A stretch of 64,000 nucleotides of DNA. Source: Saccharothrix longispora. Lineage in GTDB: Bacteria > Actinomycetota > Actinomycetes > Mycobacteriales > Pseudonocardiaceae. Numbering within the stretch: position 1 is the stretch's first letter; each line of letters begins with the position of its first letter. The notes beneath the pieces were generated by a model. The model worked only from the letters and a program-made list of their open reading frames with translations. It had not been told where the DNA came from and made no database searches. Shown piece after piece: positions 1 through 8,717 of this stretch. The position numbers and the translations under genes are program-made. Where the stretch lies: positions 186,001-250,000 of the forward strand of contig NZ_NSDM01000012.1 in assembly GCF_030852425.1 (NCBI RefSeq), written 5' to 3'.

Positions 1-32
1 GTCACGAACCCCGCGATGTCGCGCAGTTCCAT
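1..32 (-). CDS. possible start of a coding sequence cut by the window edge
   Basis: An ATG at 32 opens a reading frame that runs leftward off the window and reads MELRDIAGFV. It lies 16 nt downstream of the stop of the CYTH gene on the same strand, with only a weak GGACGG-like ribosome site. Ten codons are too few to identify a family. It may be the next gene of a short operon or a chance start. Confidence 0.3.
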   Translation of the reverse strand, partial: MELRDIAGFV

Positions 33-48
33 GAATGCCGCCGTCCGT

Positions 49-558
49 TCAGCCCAGGGCGATGTGGGCGTTGCGATATGCCGCTTCACCGGTGACCTCG
101 CGCACCACCGGCAGGAATTCCGGAATCGCCACCTCGTCGTCCCGCCGGTCGACCTGCACCTCCAGCAGCCAGCACGCGCGGCTCACCGGGTCGGTGATGT
201 GGTCGACCTCGTACACGTGGTCACCCCACGGGAACGTGGTGCGCGTCTTGCGGATGACGTGCCTGGCGCCGTCACGCCCGGCCTTCAGCCGTTCGTACTC
301 GGCGCCGTCGATCCCGACCTCCTCGACGGTCCGCTCGCCGCCGCGCGCGGGGGTCAGGCTCGCGTACTCGTAGCTGACCCGACCGCCGTCCACGCGCCGC
401 CTGATCCGCTTCTCGACCGCTTCGGTAACCCGCAGATAGACCTGTTCGAACTCGATCCTGCGCAGTGCCCCGGCATCCGCCGACGGCCAATCGGGTTCCG
501 CGCCGAGGAGGAACTTGCGCTCGATCTCGACCGACACCCGCACCCCCGGTTGATGCAT
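49..558 (-). CDS. CYTH domain protein (adenylate cyclase/thiamine-triphosphatase fold)
   Basis: The protein is about 169 aa and begins with the CYTH signature EIERKFL, whose alternating acidic residues and lysine line the triphosphate tunnel. It continues with paired basic and acidic strands (KRIRRRV, KTRTTFPW, YEVDHI, LLEVQV) typical of the closed beta barrel. The family hydrolyses or binds triphosphorylated substrates such as thiamine triphosphate or inorganic triphosphate; the substrate here cannot be read from sequence. ATG at 558 is taken as the start, but GTG at 537 (directly before SVEIERK) is equally possible. The frame stays open far upstream, which is a GC effect and not a longer protein. 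It is divergent from the MBL gene at 649. Confidence 0.85.
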   Translation of the reverse strand: MHQPGVRVSVEIERKFLLGAEPDWPSADAGALRRIEFEQVYLRVTEAVEKRIRRRVDGGRVSYEYASLTPARGGERTVEEVGIDGAEYERLKAGRDGARHVIRKTRTTFPWGDHVYEVDHITDPVSRACWLLEVQVDRRDDEVAIPEFLPVVREVTGEAAYRNAHIALG

Positions 559-648
559 TCGAGTGAACCCATCCGCCAGTGATATTGGCAGCTCCGCCGC
601 GTCGCCTTTCCGCATTTTTGCCGACTGCGGGCTGCTATCGTTCCGCGC

Positions 649-1419
649 ATGCAATTGACGGTGCTCGGGTGTTCGGGCAGCGCGCCCGGACCGCGACTGC
701 CGACGTCCGGCTACCTGGTGTCGGCGGGCGGGGTCCGCATCGTGCTGGAGCTCGGCGGCGGCGTGTTCGGCGCGTTGACGCGCCACTGCGACCCGTTCGA
801 CCTCGACGCCGTGCTGCTGTCGCACCTGCACCTCGACCACTGCGCGGACTTCAGCGCGCTCACCGTCCACCGCCGGGGGCACCCGGAGCCGCCGTTCGAC
901 GTGCGCGAGCGCCGGCTGCCCGTGTTCGCCCCCTCGCACGCCCCGTCCCGGCTGGCCGCCGCGCACGCCGCCGACCGGGCCGAGTTGGCGCGGCTGGACC
1001 TGCGCACGACGTTCGACTTCGTGCCGCTCAAGCCCGGCCGCTACGAGGTGGGCGACGTGGTCGTCGAGGTGGCCGCCGCGAAGCACATCTGCGAGGCGTA
1101 CGCGTTCCGCCTCACGCACGGCGGCTCGTCGCTGGTCTTCACCGGCGACACGGTGCCGTGCCGGGAGCTGGTCGAACTGGCCCGGGGCGCGGACCTGCTG
1201 CTCGCCGACGCCGCGTGGCGCGCGCAGGCGGGCCGCGCCAACTACCTGCACATGAGCGGGCGCGAGGCGGGCGAGGTCGCGCGGGAGGCGGGCGTCGGGC
1301 GGCTCGTGCTCACCCACGTGCTGCCGTGGTCGGACAGCGCGGGCGTGCTCGCCGACGCGGCCGAGGCGTTCCCCGGCCCCGTGGCGCTCGCCGCGCCCGA
1401 CGAGGTGTACGAGGTCTGA
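649..1419 (+). CDS. MBL-fold metallohydrolase, cyclic-nucleotide phosphodiesterase/RNase Z-like
   Basis: This 256-aa protein carries the metal-binding motif H59-x-H61-x-D63-H64 (SHLHLDHC), a later His in the AKHI stretch, FTGDT, and LTHVLPW near the end. These are the ordered motifs of the metallo-beta-lactamase superfamily. Its N-terminus (LTVLGCSGSAPGP..SGYLV) is nearly the same as that of the MBL gene at 3880, so the two are paralogues. The 3880 copy sits where mycobacteria carry Rv1339, reported as an atypical class II cAMP phosphodiesterase, so cyclic-nucleotide hydrolysis is a reasonable but unproven guess here too. The gene stands alone on the plus strand and converges on the SMP-30 gene. 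Confidence 0.88.
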   Translation: MQLTVLGCSGSAPGPRLPTSGYLVSAGGVRIVLELGGGVFGALTRHCDPFDLDAVLLSHLHLDHCADFSALTVHRRGHPEPPFDVRERRLPVFAPSHAPSRLAAAHAADRAELARLDLRTTFDFVPLKPGRYEVGDVVVEVAAAKHICEAYAFRLTHGGSSLVFTGDTVPCRELVELARGADLLLADAAWRAQAGRANYLHMSGREAGEVAREAGVGRLVLTHVLPWSDSAGVLADAAEAFPGPVALAAPDEVYEV

Positions 1420-1442
1420 CCCGGCCGGCGAACGGACCGACC

Positions 1443-2288
1443 TCAGCCGGCGAACGCGGGGGACGGCAGGCCCTCGCCCGCGCCCGGCAGCACGAGCACC
1501 GACCCGGCCAGCTCGCTCAGCGCGTCCCCGCTCAGCCCGGTGCGCGCCGTCGTCACGTACAGGTCGGTGAAGTCGTGCCCGCCGAAGCAGCACGCCGTGG
1601 GCCGGCCCACGGGCAGTTCGACCTCCGCGTCCAGCTTCCCCGCCGGGGTGTACCGGCGCACCGCCGAACCACCCCACAGCGCCACCCATACCGCGCCCGA
1701 CGCGTCCACGGTCAGCCCGTCCGGCACGCCCCGGTCCACGGCGACGAGCGGGCGGCGGTCGCGCGCCTCACCGGTGTCGCGGTCGTAGTCCAGCACGTCG
1801 ACCCGCCGCTCCGAGGAGTCGACGTAGTACATCAGCGAGCCGTCCGGGCTCCAGCCGATGCCGTTGCTCACGCCCACGCCGTCGAGCACGACCTTCGCGT
1901 CGCCGCTCGGCTCCACGCGGGCCAGCCACCCGCCGGGGTCCTCGTCGTAGCGCATCGTGCCCGCCCACAGCCGGCCCGCCGGGTCGATCGCCGCGTCGTT
2001 GCCGCGCACGCCGTCCCGCGCCCAGTACACCAGCCACGTCTTGGTGCCGTCGCGGTCGACGAGCGCCACGCCGTCGCGCAGGTTGAGCACCAGCCCGCCG
2101 CGCGTGCGGGGCTTGGCCGCACCCACGTGCTGGGGCACCTCCAGCACCGCGTCGTCCCCGTTGTGGGGGCTGTAGCGGTGGACCTCGCTGCCGAGCACGT
2201 CCACCCACAGCAGGGTCCCGCTGGAGTGGTCCCACGTGGGCGCTTCGCCCAGGGCGGCTTCGGTCCTCACCGCGACATCGATCGGCAC
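1443..2288 (-). CDS. SMP-30/gluconolactonase/LRE family protein
   Basis: This 281-aa protein begins with LGEAPTWDHSSGTLLWVD, the classic first blade of the SMP-30/regucalcin six-bladed beta propeller (GEgPxWd..tLyWvD). It repeats propeller signatures (SNGIGWSPDGSLMYYVDS, PDGLTVDASGAVWVALW, GRPTACCFGG). Conserved metal ligands Glu16, Asn (SNGIGW) and Asp (PDGL) are present. The family hydrolyses sugar lactones with a divalent metal. The substrate is unknown. The only neighbour on this strand is the CYTH gene, more than 800 bp further downstream, so it is probably monocistronic. Confidence 0.88.
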   Translation of the reverse strand: MPIDVAVRTEAALGEAPTWDHSSGTLLWVDVLGSEVHRYSPHNGDDAVLEVPQHVGAAKPRTRGGLVLNLRDGVALVDRDGTKTWLVYWARDGVRGNDAAIDPAGRLWAGTMRYDEDPGGWLARVEPSGDAKVVLDGVGVSNGIGWSPDGSLMYYVDSSERRVDVLDYDRDTGEARDRRPLVAVDRGVPDGLTVDASGAVWVALWGGSAVRRYTPAGKLDAEVELPVGRPTACCFGGHDFTDLYVTTARTGLSGDALSELAGSVLVLPGAGEGLPSPAFAG

Positions 2289-2399
2289 CGGGACAGCCTA
2301 CGGGGCGTTACGGAGCGCAAGAGCGCTCTCACACGGGAAGGGGGAACCCCGCGCCGGAACCACCGCACCCCCGCCCGGTCCGCGCGTAACCTGGACCGC

Positions 2400-3071
2400 G
2401 TGGACCCCACCGGCCCCTTCGCCTCACCGGCGCCCGCGCCGGTCCCCGCCACGCCCAAGGCGGCCAAGCCGCTGTCCAAGCGGGTCGTGCCGCCGAGCCC
2501 CGTGCTCTCCGCCGCGGTCGTGCTCGGCTTCGTCGGCCTGCTCTACGTGGTCGAGGCGCTGGACTTCGTCCTCGGCGGGCGGCTCGACGACGGCGTCATC
2601 CCGCGCGACTTCTCCGAGTGGGACAACATCCTCTGGTACCCGTTCCTGCACGGCGACTGGGCGCACCTGACCGGCAACGCGGTGCCGCTGCTGGTCCTGG
2701 GCTTCCTGGCCACCTCGGGCGGGATCAAGCAGTTCTTCCAGGTCACCGCGGTCATCTGGCTCACCAGTGGCCTCGGCGTCTGGCTCTTCGGCTCCTACGC
2801 CAGCCACATCGGCGCGTCCGGCCTGGTCTTCGGCTTCCTGGTGTTCCTGCTGGTGCGCGGCGTGTTCGCGCGCAGCCCGCTCCAGATCCTCCTCGCGGTC
2901 GTGGTGTTCGCCCTCTACGGCGCGGCGCTGTGGGGCGTCCTGCCGGGCCAACCCGGCATCTCCTGGGAGGGGCACCTGTTCGGCGCGCTCGGCGGCCTGC
3001 TGGCCGCGTGGGGCGTCTCGCGGGACGCCCGGGCCGGGAACGCGAGGGCCGCGGCTAGTCTCGGGGCGTGA
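2400..3071 (+). CDS. rhomboid family intramembrane serine protease
   Basis: This 223-aa polytopic membrane protein shows the rhomboid hallmarks: HxxxN-like [18 protein letters not shown] in the second helix, the catalytic serine S140 in GASGLVFG, and the catalytic histidine H192 in [12 protein letters not shown]. Six to seven hydrophobic segments are visible. A proline-rich cytoplasmic tail precedes the first helix. The GTG at 2400 is chosen because the longer open frame upstream is low-complexity antisense of the SMP-30 gene. It overlaps murI by 4 nt and corresponds in position to mycobacterial Rv1337, so it belongs to the murI operon. Substrates are unknown. Confidence 0.92.
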   Translation: MDPTGPFASPAPAPVPATPKAAKPLSKRVVPPSPVLSAAVVLGFVGLLYVVEALDFVLGGRLDDGVIPRDFSEWDNILWYPFLHGDWAHLTGNAVPLLVLGFLATSGGIKQFFQVTAVIWLTSGLGVWLFGSYASHIGASGLVFGFLVFLLVRGVFARSPLQILLAVVVFALYGAALWGVLPGQPGISWEGHLFGALGGLLAAWGVSRDARAGNARAAASLGA

Positions 3072-3862
3072 GCACAGCCGACTCGCCCATCGGGATCTTC
3101 GACTCCGGCGTCGGCGGGCTGACCGTGGCGCGGGCGATCATGGACCAGCTGCCCGGCGAGCGGATCAGGTACGTGGGCGACACGGCGCGCGCCCCCTACG
3201 GCCCGCTGCCCATCGCCGAGGTGCGCCGCAACGCGCTCGCCGTCGCCGACCAGCTCGTCGAGGACGGCGTGAAGCTGCTCGTCATCGCCTGCAACACCGC
3301 CTCCGCCGCGTGCCTGCGCGACGCCCGCGAGCGCTACGACGTGCCCGTGGTCGAGGTCGTGCTGCCCGCCGTGCGCCGTGCCGTGGCGGCCACCCGCACC
3401 GGCCGCGTCGGCGTGATCGGCACGCAGGGCACCGTGACCTCCGGCGCCTACCAGGACACGTTCGCCGCCGCGCGCGACATCCGGGTGACCGCCGCCGCGT
3501 GCCCGAGGTTCGTCGACTTCGTGGAGCGCGGGATCACCTCCGGCCGCCAGGTCCTCGGCCTCGCGCAGGCGTACCTGGAACCGCTCCAGCGGGCCGAGGT
3601 CGACACGCTCGTGCTGGGCTGCACGCACTACCCGCTGCTGACCGGCGTGCTCCAGATCGTGATGGGCGACGGCGTGACGCTCGTCTCCAGCGCGGAGGAG
3701 ACGGTGAAGGACGTCGTGCGCGTGCTCACCGAGCGCGACCTGTTCCGCGACGGCCCCCCGGACCAGCGGTTCGCCTGCACGGGACCCGTCGAACCGTTCG
3801 CCCGGCTGGCCCGGCGATTCCTGCCCCGGTTGGAAAGCGCCTCCTTCCACGCCCACGCGTGA
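3068..3862 (+). CDS. murI: glutamate racemase
   Basis: This cofactor-independent racemase makes D-glutamate for peptidoglycan stem peptides. The 264-aa protein starts with [13 protein letters not shown] and carries the two catalytic cysteines, C75 in ACNTASAA and C185 in GCTHYPLL, with the conserved [10 protein letters not shown] segment. Length matches the family. The GTG start at 3068 overlaps the TGA of the rhomboid gene (GTGA), so translation is probably coupled. Downstream, the MBL gene starts near or across its stop. The order rhomboid-murI-MBL-(rph-rdgB) is the conserved actinobacterial one. Confidence 0.97.
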   Translation: MSTADSPIGIFDSGVGGLTVARAIMDQLPGERIRYVGDTARAPYGPLPIAEVRRNALAVADQLVEDGVKLLVIACNTASAACLRDARERYDVPVVEVVLPAVRRAVAATRTGRVGVIGTQGTVTSGAYQDTFAAARDIRVTAAACPRFVDFVERGITSGRQVLGLAQAYLEPLQRAEVDTLVLGCTHYPLLTGVLQIVMGDGVTLVSSAEETVKDVVRVLTERDLFRDGPPDQRFACTGPVEPFARLARRFLPRLESASFHAHA

Positions 3863-3879
3863 CCTGGCAGGCTCCACGG

Positions 3880-4692
3880 GTGCTGTTGACCATCCTCGGC
3901 TGCTCGGGCAGCCTGCCGGGCCCGCACGGGCCGGCGTCCGGCTACCTCGTCGAGGCGGATGGCTGCCGACTCGCGATCGAACTGGGCGGTGGTGTGCTCG
4001 CGGCGCTCCAGGCGCACCACGACCCGTTCTCGTTGGACGCGCTGCTGTTCTCCCACCTGCACCCGGACCACTGCGCCGACTTCACCACCCTGGCCGTCAC
4101 CCGCCGCTACCACACGCACCCGCCCCACGACACGCGTGCGCGCAAGCTGCCCGTGCACGCGCCGGTCGAGGCGCCCGAGAGGTTCGCGCGCGCCTACGCC
4201 GAGACCGCCGAGGAACTGCTCACCACCGACCTGTCGGACGTGTTCGAGTTCCACGCCCTCGCCGACCGCGGCGTGACGCGCGTCGGGCCGTTCGAGATCA
4301 CCGCCGTCCGGGTCGAGCACCCCACCGAGTCCTACGGGTTCCGCATCGCCGCCGGGCGGACCACCCTCGCGTACACCGGCGACACCGGGCCGTGCGACCA
4401 GCTGCGGTTCCTCGCTCAGGACGCGGACGTGCTGCTGTCCGAGGCGACGTGGACGCACACCGGGGACCGGCCGCCCGGCAGGCACCTGTCCGGCGTGCAG
4501 GCGGGTTCGCTCGCGGCGGCGGCCGGGGTGGGCCGGCTGCTGCTCACGCACGTCGCGCCGTGGACCGACCGGGAGGCCGTGCTGGCCGAGGCGCGCAGCC
4601 GGTTCGAGGGCCCCGCGGAACTCGTCTCACCGGGCGCGAAGTACGTGGTTGACGAGCCGGTGACCCGGGTAATCGGCGGCCATGGCAACTGA
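3880..4692 (+). CDS. MBL-fold metallohydrolase, Rv1339-type cyclic-nucleotide phosphodiesterase candidate
   Basis: This 270-aa protein has the motif H59-x-H61-x-D63-H64 (SHLHPDHC), VRVEHPTESYGF, YTGDTGPC and LLTHVAPWTD, the complete MBL ligand series. Its position directly after murI and before rph matches mycobacterial Rv1339, which has been reported to hydrolyse cAMP; that activity is inferred here, not shown. GTG at 3880 gives the natural N-terminus VLLTILGCSGS. A GTG at 3859 would overlap the murI stop as GTGA and add seven residues, so coupled initiation there is possible. Its 3' end overlaps the hemerythrin gene by 11 nt. Confidence 0.9.
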   Translation: MLLTILGCSGSLPGPHGPASGYLVEADGCRLAIELGGGVLAALQAHHDPFSLDALLFSHLHPDHCADFTTLAVTRRYHTHPPHDTRARKLPVHAPVEAPERFARAYAETAEELLTTDLSDVFEFHALADRGVTRVGPFEITAVRVEHPTESYGFRIAAGRTTLAYTGDTGPCDQLRFLAQDADVLLSEATWTHTGDRPPGRHLSGVQAGSLAAAAGVGRLLLTHVAPWTDREAVLAEARSRFEGPAELVSPGAKYVVDEPVTRVIGGHGN

Positions 4693-5185
4693 CGTCGTCG
4701 ACCTCATCCTGGCGGACCACCGCAGGTTCGAGGAGCTGTTCCGCGCCCTGCGCGACCGGGGGTCCGACCGGTCGACGCTGCTCGGCGAGCTGGCCGCGTT
4801 GCTCATCGCCCACGCCGAAGCCGAGGAGAGCGAGGTGTACCCGGCGCTCAAGCGCTACAAGGAGGTCGACGACGACGAAGTCGACCACGGCGCCGAGGAG
4901 CACGCCGAGGGGCACCAGGCCCTGCTCGCCCTGATGGAGATCCCCGACACCGAGTCCGAGGAGTGGGAGGGCAAGCTCGAAGAACTGGTCGAGGCGCTCA
5001 ACCACCACATCGACGAGGAGGAGCGCACCATCCTCAACGACGCCCGCGAGCAGGTCGCCGAGGAGCGCCGCGCGGAGCTGGGGGAGAAGTTCCTGGAGAT
5101 CCGCCAGGACCGCATCGACGACGACTGCGGGGACCTGGAGTACGTGCGCAAGGTGGCGCACGCCACGGCCGACCGGATCGACTAG
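4682..5185 (+). CDS. hemerythrin HHE-domain protein
   Basis: This 167-aa acidic, all-helical protein has the iron ligands expected of an HHE cation-binding domain: the first His in ILADHRRFEELF, HAEAEESEVYP, EEHAEGHQALL and NHHIDEEERTIL. Such proteins hold a di-iron site that binds oxygen or nitric oxide, or buffers iron and redox stress. The C-terminal third (QVAEERRAELGEKFLEIRQD) is charged and likely helical. The ATG at 4682 lies inside the end of the MBL gene, so the two are translationally linked. An OsmC gene follows 10 nt after its stop, suggesting a small stress-related run. Confidence 0.9.
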   Translation: MATDVVDLILADHRRFEELFRALRDRGSDRSTLLGELAALLIAHAEAEESEVYPALKRYKEVDDDEVDHGAEEHAEGHQALLALMEIPDTESEEWEGKLEELVEALNHHIDEEERTILNDAREQVAEERRAELGEKFLEIRQDRIDDDCGDLEYVRKVAHATADRID

Positions 5186-5195
5186 CTTTTCCCCC

Positions 5196-5591
5196 GTGTC
5201 CAACGTCGAGGTCCGCCGCACCGGCCGGCACGAGTTCACCGCGACCAACGACCGGGGCGCGTCGGTGCGCGTCGGTCGGAAGGGCGCCGAGGGCGCGTTC
5301 ACGCCCGTCGAACTGCTGCTGGCCGCTGCGGCGGGCTGCGCGGCGGTGACGGTGGAGACGCTGGTCACCCGTCGCGTCGACGGCGACCTGGTGGCGCGCG
5401 CCGACGACGTGCGGCCCGAGGGCGCGCACCAGCTGGGCGCCGTCCCGGTCACCCTCGACTACGACGTCTCGTCCCTGGACGACGCGCAGCGCGCGGTCCT
5501 GGAGACCGCCGTCCGCCGCGCGGTCGCCGAGCTGTGCACCGTGACCCGCACCCTGAAGCAGTCCTCGCCCACCCCCCTGAACCTCCCCTGA
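5196..5591 (+). CDS. OsmC family protein
   Basis: This 131-aa protein has the OsmC/Ohr arrangement: an N-terminal antiparallel sheet (VEVRRTGRHEFTATNDRG), then FTPVELLLAAAAGCAAVTVETL with the conserved first cysteine of the peroxidase pair, and a late VAELCTVTRTLKQ carrying the second cysteine. Both redox cysteines are therefore present, consistent with a thiol peroxidase acting on organic peroxides. GTG at 5196 is the only good start, 10 nt after the hemerythrin stop. Its TGA (5589-5591) is also the left terminus of the inverted-repeat element described at 5589-5721. Confidence 0.88.
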   Translation: MSNVEVRRTGRHEFTATNDRGASVRVGRKGAEGAFTPVELLLAAAAGCAAVTVETLVTRRVDGDLVARADDVRPEGAHQLGAVPVTLDYDVSSLDDAQRAVLETAVRRAVAELCTVTRTLKQSSPTPLNLP

Positions 5592-5721
5592 CCGCGGGAG
5601 TCCAACCCCCAGGTCGGGCGAGTCCGACGTCCAGGACCCGTGAGGTCTTCACTCGCGAGTCGACAACTCACGGGTCCTGGACGTAGAACTCTCGGATCCT
5701 GGGGGTTGGACTCCCGGGTCA
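5589..5721. repeat. 22-bp modular inverted-repeat element, copy A, between convergent genes
   Basis: Two imperfect arms of about 55 nt (5589-5643 and 5667-5721) are reverse complements, separated by about 23 nt. Each arm is built of 22-bp modules such as GAGTCCAACCCCCAGG and GAGTCCGACGTCCAGG, followed by CCCGT. The left end TGACC is the stop codon of the OsmC gene and the right end GGTCA supplies the stop of the DUF2231 gene on the other strand. Related elements occur at 21449 and 31818. It is probably a bidirectional transcription terminator or mRNA 3'-end structure. Confidence 0.85.
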
Positions 5722-6240
5722 GGAGGTGGCCACGCCGTTCCAGACGGCGGACGAGCCGCTGTGGCCGATGCGGACCACCTGGACGGTGGTGGCCACGCCG
5801 GCGGCGACGACGAGGACGCTCACGACCACCGCGATCCGCCGCCACGTCCTCGGCACGGGCGTCGTGCTCTCCGTCGCCGCGCTGCGCTCCCGGTCGGCGA
5901 GCCGACCCGCGACCAGCAGCGCCACGACCACCACCCCGAAGCCCAGCGCGAACGGCAGCAGGTCGTTGCCCAGCTCCGCGTGCCGGTCGATCTGCGGGTT
6001 GCCCAGGTCGGCCATCCGCGCGTACAGCTGGTCGCCGGAGGCCTGGGCCAGTGGCACCGAGCCCACGCCCATCAGCGTCACCCCCGCCAGGGGCCACGAG
6101 TACTTCTGCCGCCACCGCGGCACGACGGCCGCCGCGACCGAGCCCAGGGCGGCCAGCGGCAGCAGCACCACCACCGCGTGGACCAGCAACGGGTGCGCCG
6201 GTGGACCGAAGATGGTCACCAGGTCGTCTGCGAGTGCCAT
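5719..6240 (-). CDS. DUF2231-type integral membrane protein
   Basis: This 173-aa protein begins with FGPPAHPLLVHAVVVLLPLAALG, the HPxxVHxxxxL motif of DUF2231 membrane proteins that may bind haem or metal through histidines. Four hydrophobic segments are seen, with a loop between helices two and three that includes DRHAELGNDLLPFALGF. The C-terminal exposed tail (VQVVRIGHSGSSAVW) matches this family, whose members end in the same GHsGaxavW motif. The function is unknown. The start ATG is at 6240. It is divergent from rph, and its stop lies in the repeat element. Confidence 0.82.
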   Translation of the reverse strand: MALADDLVTIFGPPAHPLLVHAVVVLLPLAALGSVAAAVVPRWRQKYSWPLAGVTLMGVGSVPLAQASGDQLYARMADLGNPQIDRHAELGNDLLPFALGFGVVVVALLVAGRLADRERSAATESTTPVPRTWRRIAVVVSVLVVAAGVATTVQVVRIGHSGSSAVWNGVATS

Positions 6241-6294
6241 GCCTCTCCCTACGCCGGTGGGCTGTCCCCGGGTTCCGCGCAATAGGGTAGTGCC

Positions 6295-7059
6295 GTGCTG
6301 AGGACCGATGGCAGGAACGACGACGCGCTGCGCGACATCCGGATCACCCGCGGCTTCCAGCAGTGGCCCGCGGGATCGGTGTTGATCGAGTTCGGGAACA
6401 CCCGCGTGCTGTGCGCGGCCAGCGTGACCGAGGGCGTGCCGCGGTGGCGGTCCGGCTCGGGCCTGGGCTGGGTGACCGCCGAGTACGCGATGCTGCCGTC
6501 GGCGACGCACAGCCGCAGCGACCGCGAGTCGGTGAAGGGCCGGATCGGGGGACGCACGCACGAGATCAGTCGCCTGATCGGGCGTTCCCTGCGCGCGTGC
6601 ATCGACCTGGCCGCGCTGGGCGAGAACACCATCGTCATCGACTGCGACGTGATCCAGGCCGACGGCGGGACCCGCACCGCGGCGATCACCGGCGCGTACG
6701 TGGCCCTGGCCGACGCCGTCACCTGGCTGGGCGCGGCCAAGCGCCTCGCCGACCCGCAGCCGCTGTCGTGCGCCGTGTCGGCGGTGTCGGTCGGCGTGGT
6801 CGACGGCCGGGTGCGCCTCGACCTGCCGTACGAGGAGGACTCGCGCGCCGAGGTCGACATGAACGTCGTCGCGACCGACGCGGGCACCCTGATCGAGGTG
6901 CAGGGCACCGGGGAGGGCGCCACGTTCGCCCGCTCGACCCTCGACCGGATGCTCGACCTGGCGCTGGCCGGCTGCGCCGAGCTGAACCGCGTGCAGGCCG
7001 AGGCGCTGGCCCTGCCCTACCCCGGCGTGCTGCCCGAGCCGAAGGCGAAGAAGAAGTGA
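6295..7059 (+). CDS. rph: ribonuclease PH
   Basis: RNase PH is a phosphorolytic 3'-5' exoribonuclease that trims tRNA 3' ends. The 254-aa protein shows the full family pattern: RxDGR near the start ([13 protein letters not shown]), [31 protein letters not shown], the Arg-rich [34 protein letters not shown] and [21 protein letters not shown] at 6295 is the start. Its stop overlaps the GTG of rdgB in a GTGA, so the two are coupled, as in mycobacteria (Rv1340-Rv1341). The block from the rhomboid gene to rdgB is interrupted here by the hemerythrin, OsmC and DUF2231 genes. Confidence 0.97.
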   Translation: MLRTDGRNDDALRDIRITRGFQQWPAGSVLIEFGNTRVLCAASVTEGVPRWRSGSGLGWVTAEYAMLPSATHSRSDRESVKGRIGGRTHEISRLIGRSLRACIDLAALGENTIVIDCDVIQADGGTRTAAITGAYVALADAVTWLGAAKRLADPQPLSCAVSAVSVGVVDGRVRLDLPYEEDSRAEVDMNVVATDAGTLIEVQGTGEGATFARSTLDRMLDLALAGCAELNRVQAEALALPYPGVLPEPKAKKK

Positions 7060-7658
7060 AGCTGCTGCTGGCGTCCCGCAACAAGAAGAAGCTCGGCGAG
7101 CTGCGCCGCATCCTGCTGGCCGAGGGACTGGACGGCATCGAGGTCGTCGGCCTGGACGACGTGCCCGGGTTCCCGGAGGCCCCGGAGACCGAGCCGACGT
7201 TCGAGGGCAACGCCCTGGCCAAGGCGCGGGACGCGTACAACGCCACCGGCCTGCCGTCGGTCGCCGACGACTCGGGCATCGCCATCGACGCCCTGAACGG
7301 CATGCCCGGCGTCCTGTCGGCCCGCTGGTCGGGTGCGCACGGCGACGACGAGGCCAACACGCGGCTCGTCCTGGGGCAGCTCCGCGACGTCCCGGACGAG
7401 CGGCGCGGCGCGGCGTTCGTCTGCACGGCGGCGTTCGTGAACGGCGACGTCGAGACGGTGGTGCGCGGCGAGTGGCGGGGCACGATCACCCGCGAGCCGC
7501 GCGGGACCAACGGCTTCGGCTACGACCCGGTCTTCGTGCCCGAGGGCCACGACGTGACGTCGGCCGAGCTGTCCCCGGAGGAGAAGGACGCCCTCTCCCA
7601 CCGGGGACGCGCGCTGCGCCTGCTGCTGCCGCACCTGCGGGAGCCGGCCCGGGGGTAG
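7056..7658 (+). CDS. rdgB: RdgB/HAM1-type non-canonical purine NTP pyrophosphatase (XTP/dITP diphosphatase)
   Basis: The enzyme removes deaminated purine nucleotides (ITP, XTP, dITP) from the pool by releasing pyrophosphate. The 200-aa protein starts [18 protein letters not shown] (the SxNxxK substrate loop). It continues with [27 protein letters not shown] carrying the acidic metal ligands, then [22 protein letters not shown] and [10 protein letters not shown], all hallmark RdgB segments. The GTG at 7056 overlaps the rph stop by 4 nt. The gene converges on bcp, 27 nt away. Confidence 0.95.
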   Translation: MKLLLASRNKKKLGELRRILLAEGLDGIEVVGLDDVPGFPEAPETEPTFEGNALAKARDAYNATGLPSVADDSGIAIDALNGMPGVLSARWSGAHGDDEANTRLVLGQLRDVPDERRGAAFVCTAAFVNGDVETVVRGEWRGTITREPRGTNGFGYDPVFVPEGHDVTSAELSPEEKDALSHRGRALRLLLPHLREPARG

Positions 7659-7685
7659 TCCGTCGCGCGGCCGCCGACCCGGTGG

Positions 7686-8162
7686 TCAGGAGGTCGGCAG
7701 CTCGCGCAGCAGCTTGGCCACGTGCCCGGTCGCCCGCACGTTGTAGAGGGCCTTCACGACCCTGCCGTCCGGACCCACCAGGAACGTCGACCGGATCACG
7801 CCCATCACCGTGCGGCCGTAGTTCTGCTTCTCCCCGTACGCGCCCCACCCGGTGAGCACGGCGCGGTCGACGTCGGACAGCAGCGGGAAGTTGAGGCCCT
7901 CCGCCTCGGCGAACTTCGCCAGCTTCTCCGGCTTGTCGGGGGAGATGCCCACGACGTCGTAGCCGGACGCGGCCAGGTCGCCGATGCTGTCGCGGAAGTC
8001 GCACGCCTGCTTGGTGCAGCCCGGCGTGCTCGCGGCCGGGTAGAAGTACACGACCACGGATCGGCCGAGGTAGTCGGACAGCGAGACGGGCTTGCCCGTG
8101 CTGTCGGGCAGGGTGAACGCCGGGGCCTGGTCGCCGGGCGACAGGCGCTTCTGCTCGGTCAT
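7686..8162 (-). CDS. bcp: thioredoxin-dependent thiol peroxidase (Bcp/PrxQ)
   Basis: This 158-aa peroxiredoxin reduces hydroperoxides using thioredoxin. It has the PrxQ pattern: GDQAPAFTLPD at the N-terminus, then VVVYFYPAASTPGCTKQACDFRD with peroxidatic C49 and resolving C54 five residues apart. The conserved STFLVGPDGRV follows and the C-terminus ends in VAKLLRELP. Length and motifs are typical. The usual Thr of the active site (TPGCT) is present. It is transcribed towards rdgB and is probably monocistronic. Confidence 0.95.
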   Translation of the reverse strand: MTEQKRLSPGDQAPAFTLPDSTGKPVSLSDYLGRSVVVYFYPAASTPGCTKQACDFRDSIGDLAASGYDVVGISPDKPEKLAKFAEAEGLNFPLLSDVDRAVLTGWGAYGEKQNYGRTVMGVIRSTFLVGPDGRVVKALYNVRATGHVAKLLRELPTS

Positions 8163-8192
8163 CGCACAGACGCTACAAGAGCCGCCGCGCGG

Positions 8193-8717
8193 TCAGCCGG
8201 TGCCCTCGAACACCGCGCGCGGCTCCTGCCCCGCGCCGTTCGGCTCGACCGCGACCCGGATGGGCACGGTGTGCTCGGGCACGGCGAACGCCACGGTCAG
8301 CACGGTCTCGCCACCGGCCGCGACCTCGGCGACCGCGGCGGCCACGCCGCCCAGCCCCTGCACGGAGTCGCGCACCTCGGCCGCCTGCTCGCCGTTGACG
8401 GAGGCGCGCACGACGAGCTGGTTCGTGCGGTACGGCACGGTGGTGCCGTTGACCAGGGTCAGGGTGAACACGGCGGTGCGCGGCGACTTCGGGAACGAGG
8501 TGTCGCTCGGCTTCAGCGACGAGGGCGGCGACACGGTGACGGCCATGCCATTGGCCCACACCCGCTGCGCGCCGAACGCGGTGTGCGGCGAGGTGGCGGA
8601 CGAGTCCTGCGCGGCCACTTCGGACGGTGGCTCGACGGCGGGCAGCCCGGTGTGGTCGGCGCACCCGGCCAGGGCGAGGACGAGGCACGCGCCGGCGGCC
8701 AGTCTGGCGATTTCCAC
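8193..8717 (-). CDS. secreted lipoprotein, DUF4352-like
   Basis: The 174-aa product has a lipoprotein signal peptide: short basic start, hydrophobic stretch LAAGACLVLAL, then the lipobox LAGC. Mature protein begins CADHTG. The remaining domain is predicted all-beta with VTVSPPSSLKPSD, AVFTLTLVNGTTVPY and VPIRVAVEP, the layout of DUF4352/immunoglobulin-like lipoproteins common in actinobacteria, in which a stretch about ions or residues 'PxxFxPS' precedes a 'tvtNgs' strand. GTG at 8717 is favoured because GGGGAGG lies a few bases upstream. The role is unknown; the protein is likely anchored to the outer face of the membrane. Confidence 0.8.
   Translation of the reverse strand: MEIARLAAGACLVLALAGCADHTGLPAVEPPSEVAAQDSSATSPHTAFGAQRVWANGMAVTVSPPSSLKPSDTSFPKSPRTAVFTLTLVNGTTVPYRTNQLVVRASVNGEQAAEVRDSVQGLGGVAAAVAEVAAGGETVLTVAFAVPEHTVPIRVAVEPNGAGQEPRAVFEGTG

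Noticed and set aside
579-3071. An 830-codon frame that would fuse a long Arg/Pro-rich region to the rhomboid protein
   Set aside because: The first 600 codons run across the MBL and SMP-30 genes and have no recognisable sequence; the protease starts at 2400.
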